Part shown: positions 8,720 to 18,094 of the stretch, in pieces
Layout: the number at the start of each line of letters is the position of its first letter
Position numbering within the stretch: position 1 is the first letter of the stretch
Assembly (NCBI GenBank): GCA_036504235.1
Contig: DASXVN010000068.1
Location: 1-64,000, forward strand
Length of the DNA stretch: 64,000 nucleotides
Reading direction: 5' to 3'
DNA from: Zipacnadum sp036504235
Lineage (GTDB): Bacteria; Armatimonadota; Zipacnadia; Zipacnadales; Zipacnadaceae
Made by a program: the position numbers and the translations under genes
Notes under the pieces: model-generated
Seen by the model: the letters and a program-made list of their open reading frames with translations, nothing else
Told to the model about the DNA's origin: nothing
Databases searched by the model: none

Positions 8720-9960
8720 GTATCGAGCCTTACGTTGCCGGCCTGGATGTCGGCACTACCAAAATTCGCACGGTCGTCGCCCGCCCCGAAGCTGACGGTA
8801 AGCTCCGGATCCTCGGCGTGGGTGTGGTCCCGGCCGACGGTCTGGCCCGGGGCATCGTGCTCGACCGCGCCCGGGCGACGGCCGCGATCAACGAATCGGT
8901 GCGCCGCGCCGAGCGCAACGCCAGCGTGGAGATTGGCGGGGCCTACGTCGGGATTTCCGGCGCGCATATCGCCTGCCGCAACGTCACCGGCCGGGTCAGC
9001 GTGCCCACCGGCGACGTGACCGCGGCCGATATCGAGAAGGTCATCCAGACCGCCCGCGACAACGTGCGACCCGCGCCGGAGCAGGAGATCATCCACTGTC
9101 TGGTCCGGGACTTCGCCGTAGACGGCGAGCCGGGCATCGCGCGGCCCCAGGGCATGCGCGGCAACCGGCTGGACGTCGAGGTCCATGTGGTCACCGGCGT
9201 GGGCAGCATCATCGCCAACCTCGGCGACTGCGTCGAGGAGACCGGCGTCAAGGCGCTCAAGCACGTGCTCGAGCCCGTCGCCACGGCCACCGCGGTGCTC
9301 AGCGAGGCCGAGCGCGACCTGGGCGTCATCCTGATAGACATTGGCGGCGGCACCTCCGACGTGGCCGTGTTCCACGAGGGCGCCATCTGCCACACCGCCT
9401 CCATCCCCGTGGCCGGCAACCACGTCACCCGCGATTTGGCGCAACTGCTGCGCATTGACCCCGAGGAAGCCGACACCGCCAAGCGCCGCTTCGGCGTAGC
9501 TCTGGCGGACCTGGCCAGCGCCGACGAGACGATCCAACTGGTGGAGATCGGCACCGAGCAGGAGACGCGCGTGCCCCGGCGCCTGCTGGGCGAGATCATC
9601 CAGCCGCGCATGGAGGAAATCTTCAACCTGGTCAAGGAGAACCTGCAAGTGGCGGGGGTCTATGAGACCGTGGGCGGCGGGGTGGTGCTCTCCGGTGGCG
9701 GCTCGCTGCTGGCGGGCGCGGCCCGGCTGGCCTCGCAGATCATGGACGACCTCCCGGTCCGCGTCGGCGCGCCGCGCAACCTCACCGGCATGGCCGACAG
9801 CGTGCAGAGCCCCATCTTCTCCACCGCCGTAGGTCTGGCGATGCTGGCCGCGCAGGATCAAGCCTGGGCCATGCCCGACAAGACCGCCCCGGTCCCGGCG
9901 TGGTGGGTCAGCATGTGCTCCTGGTGGCAGAAGCTGACCGCGCCGCCGCTTCCGCGCTAG
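8716..9960 (+). CDS. ftsA: Cell division protein FtsA
   Basis: FtsA is the actin-like ATPase that tethers FtsZ to the membrane. Actin-fold motifs are clear: phosphate-1 AGLDVGTTKIRTVVA (about 8-22), phosphate-2 DIGGGTSDVAVF (about 209) and adenosine GGGVVLSGGGSLLAGAARL (about 319-338). The inserted 1C region (GVGVVPADGLARGIVLD onward) is typical. The tail WWVSMCSWWQKLTAP is a good amphipathic membrane-targeting helix. The TTG start shares four bases with the ftsQ stop, so translation is probably coupled. The usual downstream partner ftsZ is absent here; the next feature is a repeat block and a terminator. Confidence 0.95.
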   Translation: MSIEPYVAGLDVGTTKIRTVVARPEADGKLRILGVGVVPADGLARGIVLDRARATAAINESVRRAERNASVEIGGAYVGISGAHIACRNVTGRVSVPTGDVTAADIEKVIQTARDNVRPAPEQEIIHCLVRDFAVDGEPGIARPQGMRGNRLDVEVHVVTGVGSIIANLGDCVEETGVKALKHVLEPVATATAVLSEAERDLGVILIDIGGGTSDVAVFHEGAICHTASIPVAGNHVTRDLAQLLRIDPEEADTAKRRFGVALADLASADETIQLVEIGTEQETRVPRRLLGEIIQPRMEEIFNLVKENLQVAGVYETVGGGVVLSGGGSLLAGAARLASQIMDDLPVRVGAPRNLTGMADSVQSPIFSTAVGLAMLAAQDQAWAMPDKTAPVPAWWVSMCSWWQKLTAPPLPR

Positions 9961-10001
9961 GCGGCCAGTCCTAATCATGCCCTTTGCCGTTGGGCCTATC
10001 C

Positions 10002-10194
10002 GTCAGTGGCACCGGCTGCCTGCCCTGAGCTTGTCGAAGGGTCTCGCCGGTGGGCCGTCCGCTAACGTCGGCCCCACTTCCCTGAATAGGGAGGTGTCGG
10101 GATAGGGCGACGGCAAAACGGCAACGGCAAAACGGCCACGGCGCACCGACGAGACCCTTCGACAAGCTCAGGGCAGGCAGCCGGTGCCACCGAC
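10002..10194. repeat. Long inverted repeat carrying CCCTGAGCTTGTCGAAGGG
   Basis: Arms of 45 bases at 10002-10046 and 10150-10194 are inverted copies with one mismatch, separated by about 100 bases. Each arm contains the palindrome-like core CCCTGAGCTTGTCGAAGGG. The spacer carries short CGGCAAAACGGCAA iterations. The sequence flanking the core matches an uninterrupted copy at 27974-28003, so the core appears to have inserted into an older repeat. Open frames across this block are not genes. Confidence 0.85.
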
Positions 10195-10248
10195 GGCAAA
10201 GACGACTTAACGGCCGGCGGCGCACGTAGCCCCCTCCCTACAGTAAAC

Positions 10249-10283
10249 AAAAAGGGGCAGCCCACTATGGGCTGCCCCTTTTT
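10249..10283. terminator. Bidirectional Rho-independent terminator
   Basis: AAAAAGGGGCAGCCC (10249-10263) pairs with GGGCTGCCCCTTTTT (10269-10283) around a five-base loop. The A and T tails on both sides let it stop transcription from ftsA on the plus strand and from the convergent glycosidase gene on the minus strand. Confidence 0.92.
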
Positions 10284-10302
10284 CGTGCGTGGCGCGAACC
10301 GG

Positions 10303-13300
10303 CTACTTCGCCAGGTTCACGCGCTGGAGTTGGAGCTTGGGTACCTTCATCTCGCTCGGCGTCCAGGTGCGGGAGGCTTCCCGCGGCAGGAGCAGCAGCC
10401 GGTTGGGCTGGCCGAACTTGACCCACGGCGTAATGTCGAAGTAGGTCACCGGGGCGTACCAGTTCGCCGGCAGCAGGATCACCTTGTCGTTGATGGCGAA
10501 CGAGTTGTAGTTCTCGATGCCGGTCAGGTCGTAGAAGACCCGGCTGCCCTTCCAGGCGGCGGGGATGACGACGTCCTTGGTCGCGAGCAGGCCCTTGATG
10601 GTGCCGGGCAGCTCCTGCGGCTTGAGGCCGCTGGTCTCGGTCTCCTGGACCTGCCAGGGACCGGTGATGTCGAGGGTCTCGACCGGGGCGGGGCGGCGGT
10701 CGAGGTTGACCTCGCCCATGAAGCCCTGCGGCCCCACCGCGAAGACCAGGGTATTCTTCCCCCCGTAGTTGAGCGCCGCGCCGATGTCGGCCAGCGCGCC
10801 CCCGTCCAGCTCACTGTAGCCGACGGCCGCGTCCTTGACGCCCTTCATGACCTGCTGACCGTTCAGCCAGGCGTCCACGGGCCAGGGGCTGCCGGTGTCG
10901 CCGTAGGCGTTATTCATGATGTTCAGCAGGTAGGCGTCGCCCTGCTTCCAGGTCGCGGGCGTGTCCACCTGAACGCGGAAGACCCAGCGGCGGTTGGCGT
11001 CAGGCTGCGAGCGCAGCGCCTCGGGGCTCTGCCCGGCTCCGGCCACGAAGCCGGCGCCCGGGTCCCCGCCCTGCGAGAGCTTCGCCAGGTCCATCGTCGC
11101 TAGCTCAGCCGCCGTGACGGCCTTGCCGCTGAGTTCCTCGCTGAGCCGAACCTCATACAGAGGCAGGTCCGGACGGGTCAGCATCTCGCCCGGCTCAGAC
11201 ATCCGCCACCACCAGGTGAGGTGATCAAACCAGTACTGGACCGCAGCCTGCGGCTGCTGCTGCGGCTGGGTGGCCACGATCAGCGTCTCCAGCGGCGGCA
11301 GGGTCACTTTGTCGAGGTGCACCTGATTGCCGTTGACCGTCCCGGCGATCGGCTGACCGTTCTTCGGGTCGTAGAGACCGGTCGCGGGATGGGTGGTCGT
11401 CCAGTCGATCGAGAAGGTGCGCTCGGTGTCGAAGGGGTTCCACAGGCACAGGAACTCCTCGGTGCCGTTGTTGGCCAGGTAGTGCTCGCGCCAGATGTCG
11501 TGGCTGTCGGAGGCGGCCAGGGGCTTGAGGCCAATCCCCGCCAGAATATCCTCGAGGAACTGGCACTGGCCCTCGCCGGGCCACCACATGCCGCCGCCGT
11601 CGTAGGAATCCCGCCAGAAGGGACTGCCCAGCAGGATGACGCGGCCCTTGCCCAGGCGGCGCATGCCGATGGCGGTGGCGCCGTCCTCGTAGCGCGCGAT
11701 GACCTCGGTGTCCCGGGCCGTCGGCTCGAGGGCGAGGCACAGGTTGGCGTAGTTGTAGTCGGAGTAGTCAATGGACTTGCCCCGGTTGTAGAAGTTCTTG
11801 CCCGCCAGCTTGGTGAACAGCGGCTGGTCCTTCAGGATGCTCAGCGTGCCGGTCATGGGCCGGACCTCGCGGACCTTCCAGCCGGTCAGATCGCTGATCG
11901 GCCAAGCGTCGCGCTGGGTGAAGCTGTGCCGGCCGGTCTCCTGCAGCGCCACGAAGGTGCCGCCGTTTTCCACGTACTGCTTGATTCGGGCGACGGTCGC
12001 CGGGGACATGATCCAGGTGCCGGTATCCCACAGCACCGGGTACTTCTCCGCCAGCCCGTCCTGGAGGCCGACCTCATCAATGTCCACGTAGGAATAGCCG
12101 ATGGACTGGAGATCGCCGCGGCCGATATCGAAGCAGTAGGGCACCGGCCGGGGGAGCAGGCGGTTATTCTGCGAGGACCACAGCAGGGCGACGTCGGGTT
12201 TCTTGAGGTCGCGCCGCGGGGCCAGCTTGAGGTAGGGCATGTAGTCAATCCAGGTCTGCGCGGGCGGCCCGTACATCATCTGCTGGATGTTGTGGAAGTT
12301 GTCGAAGGCGTTGGTGCCCTCGAAGGTATACCAGCCGATCCAGCGGCGCAGGCCGACCACGGTCTCCAGGCCGCCGCCGAACTCCGCCGAGGCGGGGACG
12401 CCGCGGGAGTAGGCGAAGCGCTTGTCCCAGGGGCGATAGAAGCCGCCCTCGCCGGTGTTGTGCCCGTAGCCGCCATAGCGGGCCTGCAGGGGGACGCCGA
12501 TTTGCTTGTCCTCCTCGGCGTGCATCTTGATGAAGCGGTTGGGGTCAACCGCGCGGATGGCCTTGAAGGTCTGCTCCATGTGATCGCCGATGCACCAGGA
12601 GACGTAGCTCCACCAGTCCGAAAACCGGGCGTTGAGGTGCGAATCGCGGTAGGGGAAATCCTCCCAGGGCTTGTCGGTGAGGAAGAACGGCCCGTAGGGG
12701 CCGCCCCACATGTTGGCCGGGAAGTAGACGATGTTATTCACGCCGGGCCGGATCACGTCGGTGACGTCCACCTGGCCGGTCGTGGAGTAGCCGGGAGGGC
12801 CGGAGAGCGACGCCATTTCCTGGCCGTTAACCCAGACGCGGTCCGGATTCTTCCAGCCCATGTTGCTGCTGAGCGCCGCGATGTTGAGATAAATGCGGCC
12901 CGCGGCCGCCTTGGTCTTGAGCCACGAGGCCGGCGCCTGCAGCGTGCCGCGATACCAGAAGGCGTGATTGGCCCGCCAGATCAGCGCGGGGGTCTCTCCG
13001 CCGGGCATCTTGAAGCTGGGCCAGCCTGCATCGTCGCAACGCGCGCGGTCATAGCCGGCGGCCAGGCCTTCGTCCAGCGTACCCGCATGCACGCGCCACG
13101 TGTGATCGGCCTGAATGCTGTCCTTGGCAAAGCCGAACAGGTCGGGCTGGAAGGGAATGGGCACATCCTTCCACGACCGATAGGCGCCCTGCTTGCCCTG
13201 CCAGGCCTCGCCGAGCGTCGCGAGGGTGTAGCCGCGCTTCTGCTGCAGGTATTCGGCGAAGTGAGCGCGGTTGTTCTCGGAGAAGTCCCACATCAGATGC

Positions 13301-14187
13301 TGGTCCCAGGGGCCGACCTCGCCGTTGGGATCAAGCCAGTCCACCAGCAGCGGATCGTTCACGTAACGCTTGACCGTCTGCTGGAACTGCCAGTTGCGGT
13401 AGGTGAGCAGCTTGCTGCCGCCAAAGCCGATCTGGCCGTAGTAGCTGGGGTAAGCGGTGAAGTTCGGCCCCGGGTCGGTGAGTTCTTCGGGAGCCAGGAT
13501 CGCTATCTTCTGGTCCCACTCCAGCCAGTCGGCGAAGTGGTAGGGGCGTCCGTACTCGTGGAGCTTGGGCTCCAAATTGCGCAGCAGAAAGCCGCCGCCG
13601 TTGGGCTGCAGGGCCAGGTCCAGCTTCTTCGCGTAAGCGAAGTGGTCGTCCACACTATTGGGCTTGTCCTTGGTGTTGTTATCGCCCCAGTAGGAGGGGT
13701 ACCACGAACCGATGCCGTAGTGGCTGAACTTATCGAGGTAGACTGGATAGCGGTACTCGGGGTCAAAGCCCCGCGCCCCCGCCGTAGCCCCCGCGGCCCC
13801 GGCCAGAGCCGGCCCCAGGTTGTCGGTCGCCGGCGTGGTGAAAACGGTGACCGTCTTGCCCACCGCGAGCGGCAGGAAGCTGCCCAGCCCGGGACGGACC
13901 AGGACGCGGAAGGATGAACCGCCCAGCGTGACCATCTGCCAGGTGGCGGGGACGGTGGCAGTCTGCGACAGGTCGCGGCCCAGCTTGTGCAGGAGGACGG
14001 TGGCGTGCTCCTCCGTGTCGCACTGGTACTGGAAGCCGGCCAGGCCCCCGCTAGCCAGCGGCGTGACGGTGATCTCGCCGAAGCCGCGCAGGCTCACGGC
14101 GCTGGCGCTGGTGTGCAGCGCGAACAGACTGAGGAGGCCGACCAGGCCGGCCCCCAGGGCCACTCGGCCCACAATGCTACGATGCAT
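10303..14187 (-). CDS. Secreted GH42-like glycoside hydrolase with inserted beta-sandwich domain
   Basis: The 1294-residue protein has a signal peptide (hydrophobic run VALGAGLVGLLSLFALHTSASA). A beta-galactosidase-like TIM barrel seems split: DWLDPNGEVGPWDQHLMWDF lies near 290, then about 370-500 holds a galactose-binding-like sandwich (DRVWVNGQEMASL, DVTDVIRPGVNNIVYF). The barrel resumes with a conserved acidic strand, ASAEFGGG. Residues about 690-870 resemble the GATase-like trimerisation domain of GH42 enzymes. C-terminal beta domains follow (WPVDAWLNGQQVMKGV). It is the last gene of a minus operon with GH94 and GH29, 54 bases after GH94. Substrate is unknown; a beta-galactosidase-like exo-activity is a reasonable guess. 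Confidence 0.7.
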   Translation of the reverse strand: MHRSIVGRVALGAGLVGLLSLFALHTSASAVSLRGFGEITVTPLASGGLAGFQYQCDTEEHATVLLHKLGRDLSQTATVPATWQMVTLGGSSFRVLVRPGLGSFLPLAVGKTVTVFTTPATDNLGPALAGAAGATAGARGFDPEYRYPVYLDKFSHYGIGSWYPSYWGDNNTKDKPNSVDDHFAYAKKLDLALQPNGGGFLLRNLEPKLHEYGRPYHFADWLEWDQKIAILAPEELTDPGPNFTAYPSYYGQIGFGGSKLLTYRNWQFQQTVKRYVNDPLLVDWLDPNGEVGPWDQHLMWDFSENNRAHFAEYLQQKRGYTLATLGEAWQGKQGAYRSWKDVPIPFQPDLFGFAKDSIQADHTWRVHAGTLDEGLAAGYDRARCDDAGWPSFKMPGGETPALIWRANHAFWYRGTLQAPASWLKTKAAAGRIYLNIAALSSNMGWKNPDRVWVNGQEMASLSGPPGYSTTGQVDVTDVIRPGVNNIVYFPANMWGGPYGPFFLTDKPWEDFPYRDSHLNARFSDWWSYVSWCIGDHMEQTFKAIRAVDPNRFIKMHAEEDKQIGVPLQARYGGYGHNTGEGGFYRPWDKRFAYSRGVPASAEFGGGLETVVGLRRWIGWYTFEGTNAFDNFHNIQQMMYGPPAQTWIDYMPYLKLAPRRDLKKPDVALLWSSQNNRLLPRPVPYCFDIGRGDLQSIGYSYVDIDEVGLQDGLAEKYPVLWDTGTWIMSPATVARIKQYVENGGTFVALQETGRHSFTQRDAWPISDLTGWKVREVRPMTGTLSILKDQPLFTKLAGKNFYNRGKSIDYSDYNYANLCLALEPTARDTEVIARYEDGATAIGMRRLGKGRVILLGSPFWRDSYDGGGMWWPGEGQCQFLEDILAGIGLKPLAASDSHDIWREHYLANNGTEEFLCLWNPFDTERTFSIDWTTTHPATGLYDPKNGQPIAGTVNGNQVHLDKVTLPPLETLIVATQPQQQPQAAVQYWFDHLTWWWRMSEPGEMLTRPDLPLYEVRLSEELSGKAVTAAELATMDLAKLSQGGDPGAGFVAGAGQSPEALRSQPDANRRWVFRVQVDTPATWKQGDAYLLNIMNNAYGDTGSPWPVDAWLNGQQVMKGVKDAAVGYSELDGGALADIGAALNYGGKNTLVFAVGPQGFMGEVNLDRRPAPVETLDITGPWQVQETETSGLKPQELPGTIKGLLATKDVVIPAAWKGSRVFYDLTGIENYNSFAINDKVILLPANWYAPVTYFDITPWVKFGQPNRLLLLPREASRTWTPSEMKVPKLQLQRVNLAK

Positions 14188-14241
14188 GCTTGCTCCACCC
14201 TTCCTTTTCTGAACAGCGATTTGACGATCTTAACCCCTAGC

Positions 14242-16548
14242 TCAGACGCCGATCAGGACGATCACCTGGTGGCGGCTGTTCTTCTTCTGCAGCGGAACCA
14301 GATTGTCGGCCAACTCCACGCCGTCGAGCACCACCTTGACGCCGGTGACGCCCTTCTGGCGCTTGATCTCAATGTCGTAGTCCGCGCCCCGGAAGCGCTT
14401 GCTCACGCGAGCGTGCTTCCAGGCCGCGGGCAGTTGCGGATCCAGCCGCAGGCCCTCCCACTCGGCGCGCACGCCCAGCAGCAGCGTCACGGAGGTCCGC
14501 AGCCACCAGGCGATGGTCCCGGTCATGGGCGAGTGGCTGCTCTGCCCGGCGTAGCGGTCCATCCCGAAGCCCATGAAGGCGTTGGGGATGTAGGTCGGCA
14601 CCTGACCCGAGCGCGACAGGGGATTTGTCCCCCAACCGGTCAGCAGCGTGCGGTGCATCTCGAAAGCGCGTTCGCCGCGGCGGGCCAGGTACAGCGCGTA
14701 AGCCAAGAAGGCCGCCGCATGGCAGTAGACCGAGCCGTTCTCGCCGGTGCCGGGGTGCTTGAGGGTGAGCTTGCCGATATCCTCGTACATATGCGTGAAC
14801 GGGGGGGCCACGGTCATGGGGCCGGCGGGGGTCATCAGGTACTTGTCCACCGCGGCCATGACCTGATCCACGCGCTCGCCGGTGGCGGCGCCGGAGATGA
14901 TCGCCCAGCTTTGCGAGTTGATGAAGACAGTGCCTTCCTTGTCGCCCTTCACGCCGAAGCGCCGCCCGGCGTCGGTGGTGCCCCGCATGTACCAGGCGCC
15001 ATCCCAGGCGTGCTTGTTGACCGCTTTGCGGCAGGTCTCGGCCTCTTTGCGGTAGCGGATCGCCCGGTCGGCGTCGCCCACGCGGTCAGCGACCTCGGCC
15101 CACACGTCCAGGGCATGCGCCAGGGCCTCGGTTAGCCAGATGGACTCGCCCTTGTTCTGGTGGCCGGCCATGTTCAGCGGATCGTTCCAGTCGCCCTCGC
15201 CGATATGCGAAAGCCGGCGGGGGCTGCGGTCCTTCAGTAGCCACTCCAGGCCCCGGTTGATATGCTCGTAGAGGGTGGCCTGCTCCTTACTGTCGGCAAA
15301 GCCCAGCTTCTCGTCGAGAATAGACATATCGCCGGTCTCGGTGAGGTAGAAGTACAGCGAGTAGGGCCCCCAGGCGTTCATATCCCGGTGCGGAATGGTG
15401 TTGATCGGCGAGGTGACCGCGTCGGGGTGGGCCTTGACGCTGTGCGGCAGCCAGCCGTCGGTCTCCTGCTGCGACCAGGTGACCAGGTACAGCTCTCGCT
15501 CGGTGGCCGGGTCGGTGTAGGTGATCCCCATCGAGTCCTGGATAATGTTGCGCCCGCAGGCGTCCTTGTTGAAGCGCAGGGCGCGGCCGTTGATCAGGTT
15601 CTGGAAGGGGAGCCACACGTTCAGATAGTGGTTGAAGTCGGCGTCCGGCGTCTCCACTTTGACCGTGCTGTCATGCTGCGCGAAGAAGGCGTAGACCTTC
15701 TCCTTGGCGGCGGCAAAGGCGCCGGGGGCCAGGAAGCGGTCGCGCAGGCGCTGCATCTCGCGCTTGTCCTGGGCGGGCCCGAGGACCAGCTTCACGGTCT
15801 TACTCTTGCCGGCGGCCAGGGTCCAGGCCCACTGGAAGATCGCCGCGACCTCCTCGTTGCGCGCGGTATGCTTACCCAGGCGCTTGGCCTGCAGCCCCGC
15901 CGGCGCGTGCAGGCCGTAGAGGCCCTCAAACTCGGCGATACTCATATCCCAGGAGGTAGGCTTAACGTCAGTCGCGACGAAGGCCTCATTGCGCAGCGCG
16001 GCCAGCTTATAGTAATCCTCCACCTTCACGTAATAGGGGAAGGCGTGATAGTTCAGCCCGTTCAGCTTGTCATCCCAGTCGCCATCCCGCGACATGGCCC
16101 AGGGCGGACCGACCGGCAGGAAGCTATACAGCGACAGCTTGCGCGGCTGCTCGCCGAGGTTGGTCACCGTGGCGGTCCACAGCTCCACAAAGGCGTCCCG
16201 GGGCACGACGACCTCCAGGCGCACCTCGATCCCGGCGGTGACGTTGCGCCAGACCAGGTCGCCGCGGCCGAGGGAGAACTCAAACTCCTCCGGCTCGCGC
16301 TTGACCGGGTCGTAGGGCACGCTCCAGAACTCGCCGGTCGCCTCGTCGCGCACGTAGAAACAGCGCTGCCCCCCCGCGTAGGGAGTGATATTGGGCTGCA
16401 GGAAGGCACACTCGCAGCGCCCCCGCTGGTCTATCTTCAGGTACATATCATCGTTCCACAGATAGGCGTCGGCGCGGTCAAAGGCGTGCACGTCCCGCAC
16501 GACATAGCGCTCCCCCTCGGGAGTGAATCCGGACTTGAGTTGAGTCAT
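14242..16548 (-). CDS. GH94-type disaccharide phosphorylase (cellobiose phosphorylase family)
   Basis: GH94 enzymes split a beta-linked disaccharide with phosphate to give a sugar 1-phosphate, in the cytoplasm. This 768-residue protein has no signal peptide. An N-terminal beta-sandwich (about 1-270) is followed by an (alpha/alpha)6 barrel. The family catalytic motif reads GEGDWNDPLNMAGHQNKGES, with DWND at 453-456, where the first Asp corresponds to the general-acid region of known cellobiose phosphorylases. PTYIPNAFMGFG and a conserved SGTIAWW-like segment (TGTIAWWLRTS) lie near the end. AGGAGG precedes the ATG. It lies 18 bases downstream of the GH29 gene. The exact disaccharide cannot be read from sequence. 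Confidence 0.85.
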   Translation of the reverse strand: MTQLKSGFTPEGERYVVRDVHAFDRADAYLWNDDMYLKIDQRGRCECAFLQPNITPYAGGQRCFYVRDEATGEFWSVPYDPVKREPEEFEFSLGRGDLVWRNVTAGIEVRLEVVVPRDAFVELWTATVTNLGEQPRKLSLYSFLPVGPPWAMSRDGDWDDKLNGLNYHAFPYYVKVEDYYKLAALRNEAFVATDVKPTSWDMSIAEFEGLYGLHAPAGLQAKRLGKHTARNEEVAAIFQWAWTLAAGKSKTVKLVLGPAQDKREMQRLRDRFLAPGAFAAAKEKVYAFFAQHDSTVKVETPDADFNHYLNVWLPFQNLINGRALRFNKDACGRNIIQDSMGITYTDPATERELYLVTWSQQETDGWLPHSVKAHPDAVTSPINTIPHRDMNAWGPYSLYFYLTETGDMSILDEKLGFADSKEQATLYEHINRGLEWLLKDRSPRRLSHIGEGDWNDPLNMAGHQNKGESIWLTEALAHALDVWAEVADRVGDADRAIRYRKEAETCRKAVNKHAWDGAWYMRGTTDAGRRFGVKGDKEGTVFINSQSWAIISGAATGERVDQVMAAVDKYLMTPAGPMTVAPPFTHMYEDIGKLTLKHPGTGENGSVYCHAAAFLAYALYLARRGERAFEMHRTLLTGWGTNPLSRSGQVPTYIPNAFMGFGMDRYAGQSSHSPMTGTIAWWLRTSVTLLLGVRAEWEGLRLDPQLPAAWKHARVSKRFRGADYDIEIKRQKGVTGVKVVLDGVELADNLVPLQKKNSRHQVIVLIGV

Positions 16549-16566
16549 GGTTCGGTCTCCTCCTAT

Positions 16567-17826
16567 CTAGACAGGCGGCGCGAGCAGGTCGGGATCCACG
16601 GGATCATACTGGCAGTGGGGCGCGTTGGGTATGCGCATCCCGCCGGTCATGTACTGGCGGGGCGGGCCGTCCATCTCAATCGCGAACACGGTGTCCAGCT
16701 CGTCCGGCGGCGCGGCGGGCAGGCCGCTGAGGGTGAGCTTGTCCTCCACCTGGCGGAAGGCCACCGGCTCGCCGGTCGCCAGGTAGCGGGCCGACTGGGC
16801 CTGACACTGCAGGCCGGCCACGGTCAGCTCAGTCCCCGGCCAGCGCAGGGCGTGCAGGTAAGCGGTGTTGCCGCGGACCGTCCAGTTGCCCTGGCCGATC
16901 CAGTCCATCTGCGAGGGGTCGGTGCCGAAGAAGGCCTCCTGGTTGGCGCGGATCAGGTCGCCGATCTGGCCGAAGACCTCATAGTAGCGCTCCGGAATGG
17001 AGCCGTCGCCGCGCGGCCCCACGTTGAGCACCAGATTGCCGCCCTCGCGAGCCGCCTGCAGCAGGAGCTGGAGCACTTGGCGGACGGTCTTGAAGTTCTG
17101 GTCCCAGGGGTTGTAGCCCCAGCTATCGTTGAGCGTCAGATTAGCTTCCCAGACGCGCCCGGGCACCGCGGTCATGTGCTGCTCGGGCGTGGCGAAATCG
17201 CCGGCCAGGCAGTTGCGGTTGTTGAACAGAATATGCGGCTGCAACTCCCGCACCATGTCGTTCATCTCTTCCGCGCCCCAGCCCTCGGCATCGAAAGGCC
17301 ACCACCCGTCGTACCACATGGTGTCGATATGGCCGTAGTTGCTCATCAATTCGCGGATCTGCCCGTGTACGTAGGCGAGGAACTGCTCGTGCGCCGCGGG
17401 GTCCTCCAGCGCGTCCACCGCGTCGGGCTGGTGGTGCCAGTCGTTGAGCGTGCAGTACAGGGCAATCTTCAGCCCGCGCTCGCGGCAGGCCGCGATGATC
17501 TCCGCGACAAAATCGCGCTTCGCGGCCTGCTTTACCGAGGTGTAGTCGGTCAGTTGGGAGTTGAACAGGCAGAAACCCTCATGATGCTTGGTGGTGAAGA
17601 TCATGTAGCGGGCGCCCAGGGTCACGGCCAGGTCGGCCAACGCCCCGGCGTCGAAGTTCTCGCCGGTGAACTGGTCGGCGAGCTTCTCGTATTCCGGGAT
17701 GGGAATCCGCTCGCGATTCATAACCCACTCGCCGCGGCCGAGCAGGGAATACAGGCCCCAGTGTACAAACATCCCCAGTCGCGCCTCGCGCAACCAGGCC
17801 AAGCGGTCGTCATTTACGTCAGCCAT
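16567..17826 (-). CDS. GH29 alpha-L-fucosidase
   Basis: GH29 enzymes release alpha-L-fucose with retention. The TIM-barrel start EARLGMFVHWGLYSLLGRGEW, the metal/substrate segment MIFTTKHHEGFCLFNS and the nucleophile strand HIDTMWYDGWWP (Asp173) are typical, as is GGNLVLNVGPRGDGSIP. The C-terminal 100 residues form a small beta domain. No signal peptide is present, so the enzyme is probably cytoplasmic and acts on imported oligosaccharides. It is the first gene of the GH29-GH94-GH42-like operon, so fucose removal would precede phosphorolysis. An AAGGAGA site lies upstream of the ATG. Confidence 0.92.
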   Translation of the reverse strand: MADVNDDRLAWLREARLGMFVHWGLYSLLGRGEWVMNRERIPIPEYEKLADQFTGENFDAGALADLAVTLGARYMIFTTKHHEGFCLFNSQLTDYTSVKQAAKRDFVAEIIAACRERGLKIALYCTLNDWHHQPDAVDALEDPAAHEQFLAYVHGQIRELMSNYGHIDTMWYDGWWPFDAEGWGAEEMNDMVRELQPHILFNNRNCLAGDFATPEQHMTAVPGRVWEANLTLNDSWGYNPWDQNFKTVRQVLQLLLQAAREGGNLVLNVGPRGDGSIPERYYEVFGQIGDLIRANQEAFFGTDPSQMDWIGQGNWTVRGNTAYLHALRWPGTELTVAGLQCQAQSARYLATGEPVAFRQVEDKLTLSGLPAAPPDELDTVFAIEMDGPPRQYMTGGMRIPNAPHCQYDPVDPDLLAPPV

Positions 17827-18094
17827 GATGACAAATTCTCCTTGAGTCCGGGATCGGTCGTCGGCAAAGCCAGGCTAACGGCCCAGAGAGCCGTTCAGTC
17901 GCAGCCAACCGGGGTATATTGTCCCCACCAGGGCGGATGTCCTCCCTGCGGAGCCGCGCAAATAGCCGACAAATGCTTAGCGCCCAAGAAGGTAATCCGC
18001 CTGGAGAGGCGAAAGACGCGAGAAGCTTCGCTCCAGCGGCCGACTCCGGCCGGGAGCCCAGCGCCTTGATACAAAGCCAGGAGGACGTATTTCC

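Noticed and set aside
9971..10225. Small minus-strand open frames between ftsA and the GH42-like gene
   Set aside because: They run through the 45-base inverted repeat arms and have no ribosome site or conserved content.
17905..17925. Promoter with TATATT upstream of the SLBB gene
   Set aside because: Only the -10-like hexamer is visible; no acceptable -35 box stands at 16-18 bases.
15262..18069. 935-residue plus-strand open frame over the GH94 and GH29 genes
   Set aside because: The opposite strand carries clear catalytic motifs of both families; this frame has only low-complexity Val/Gly/Arg-rich sequence.
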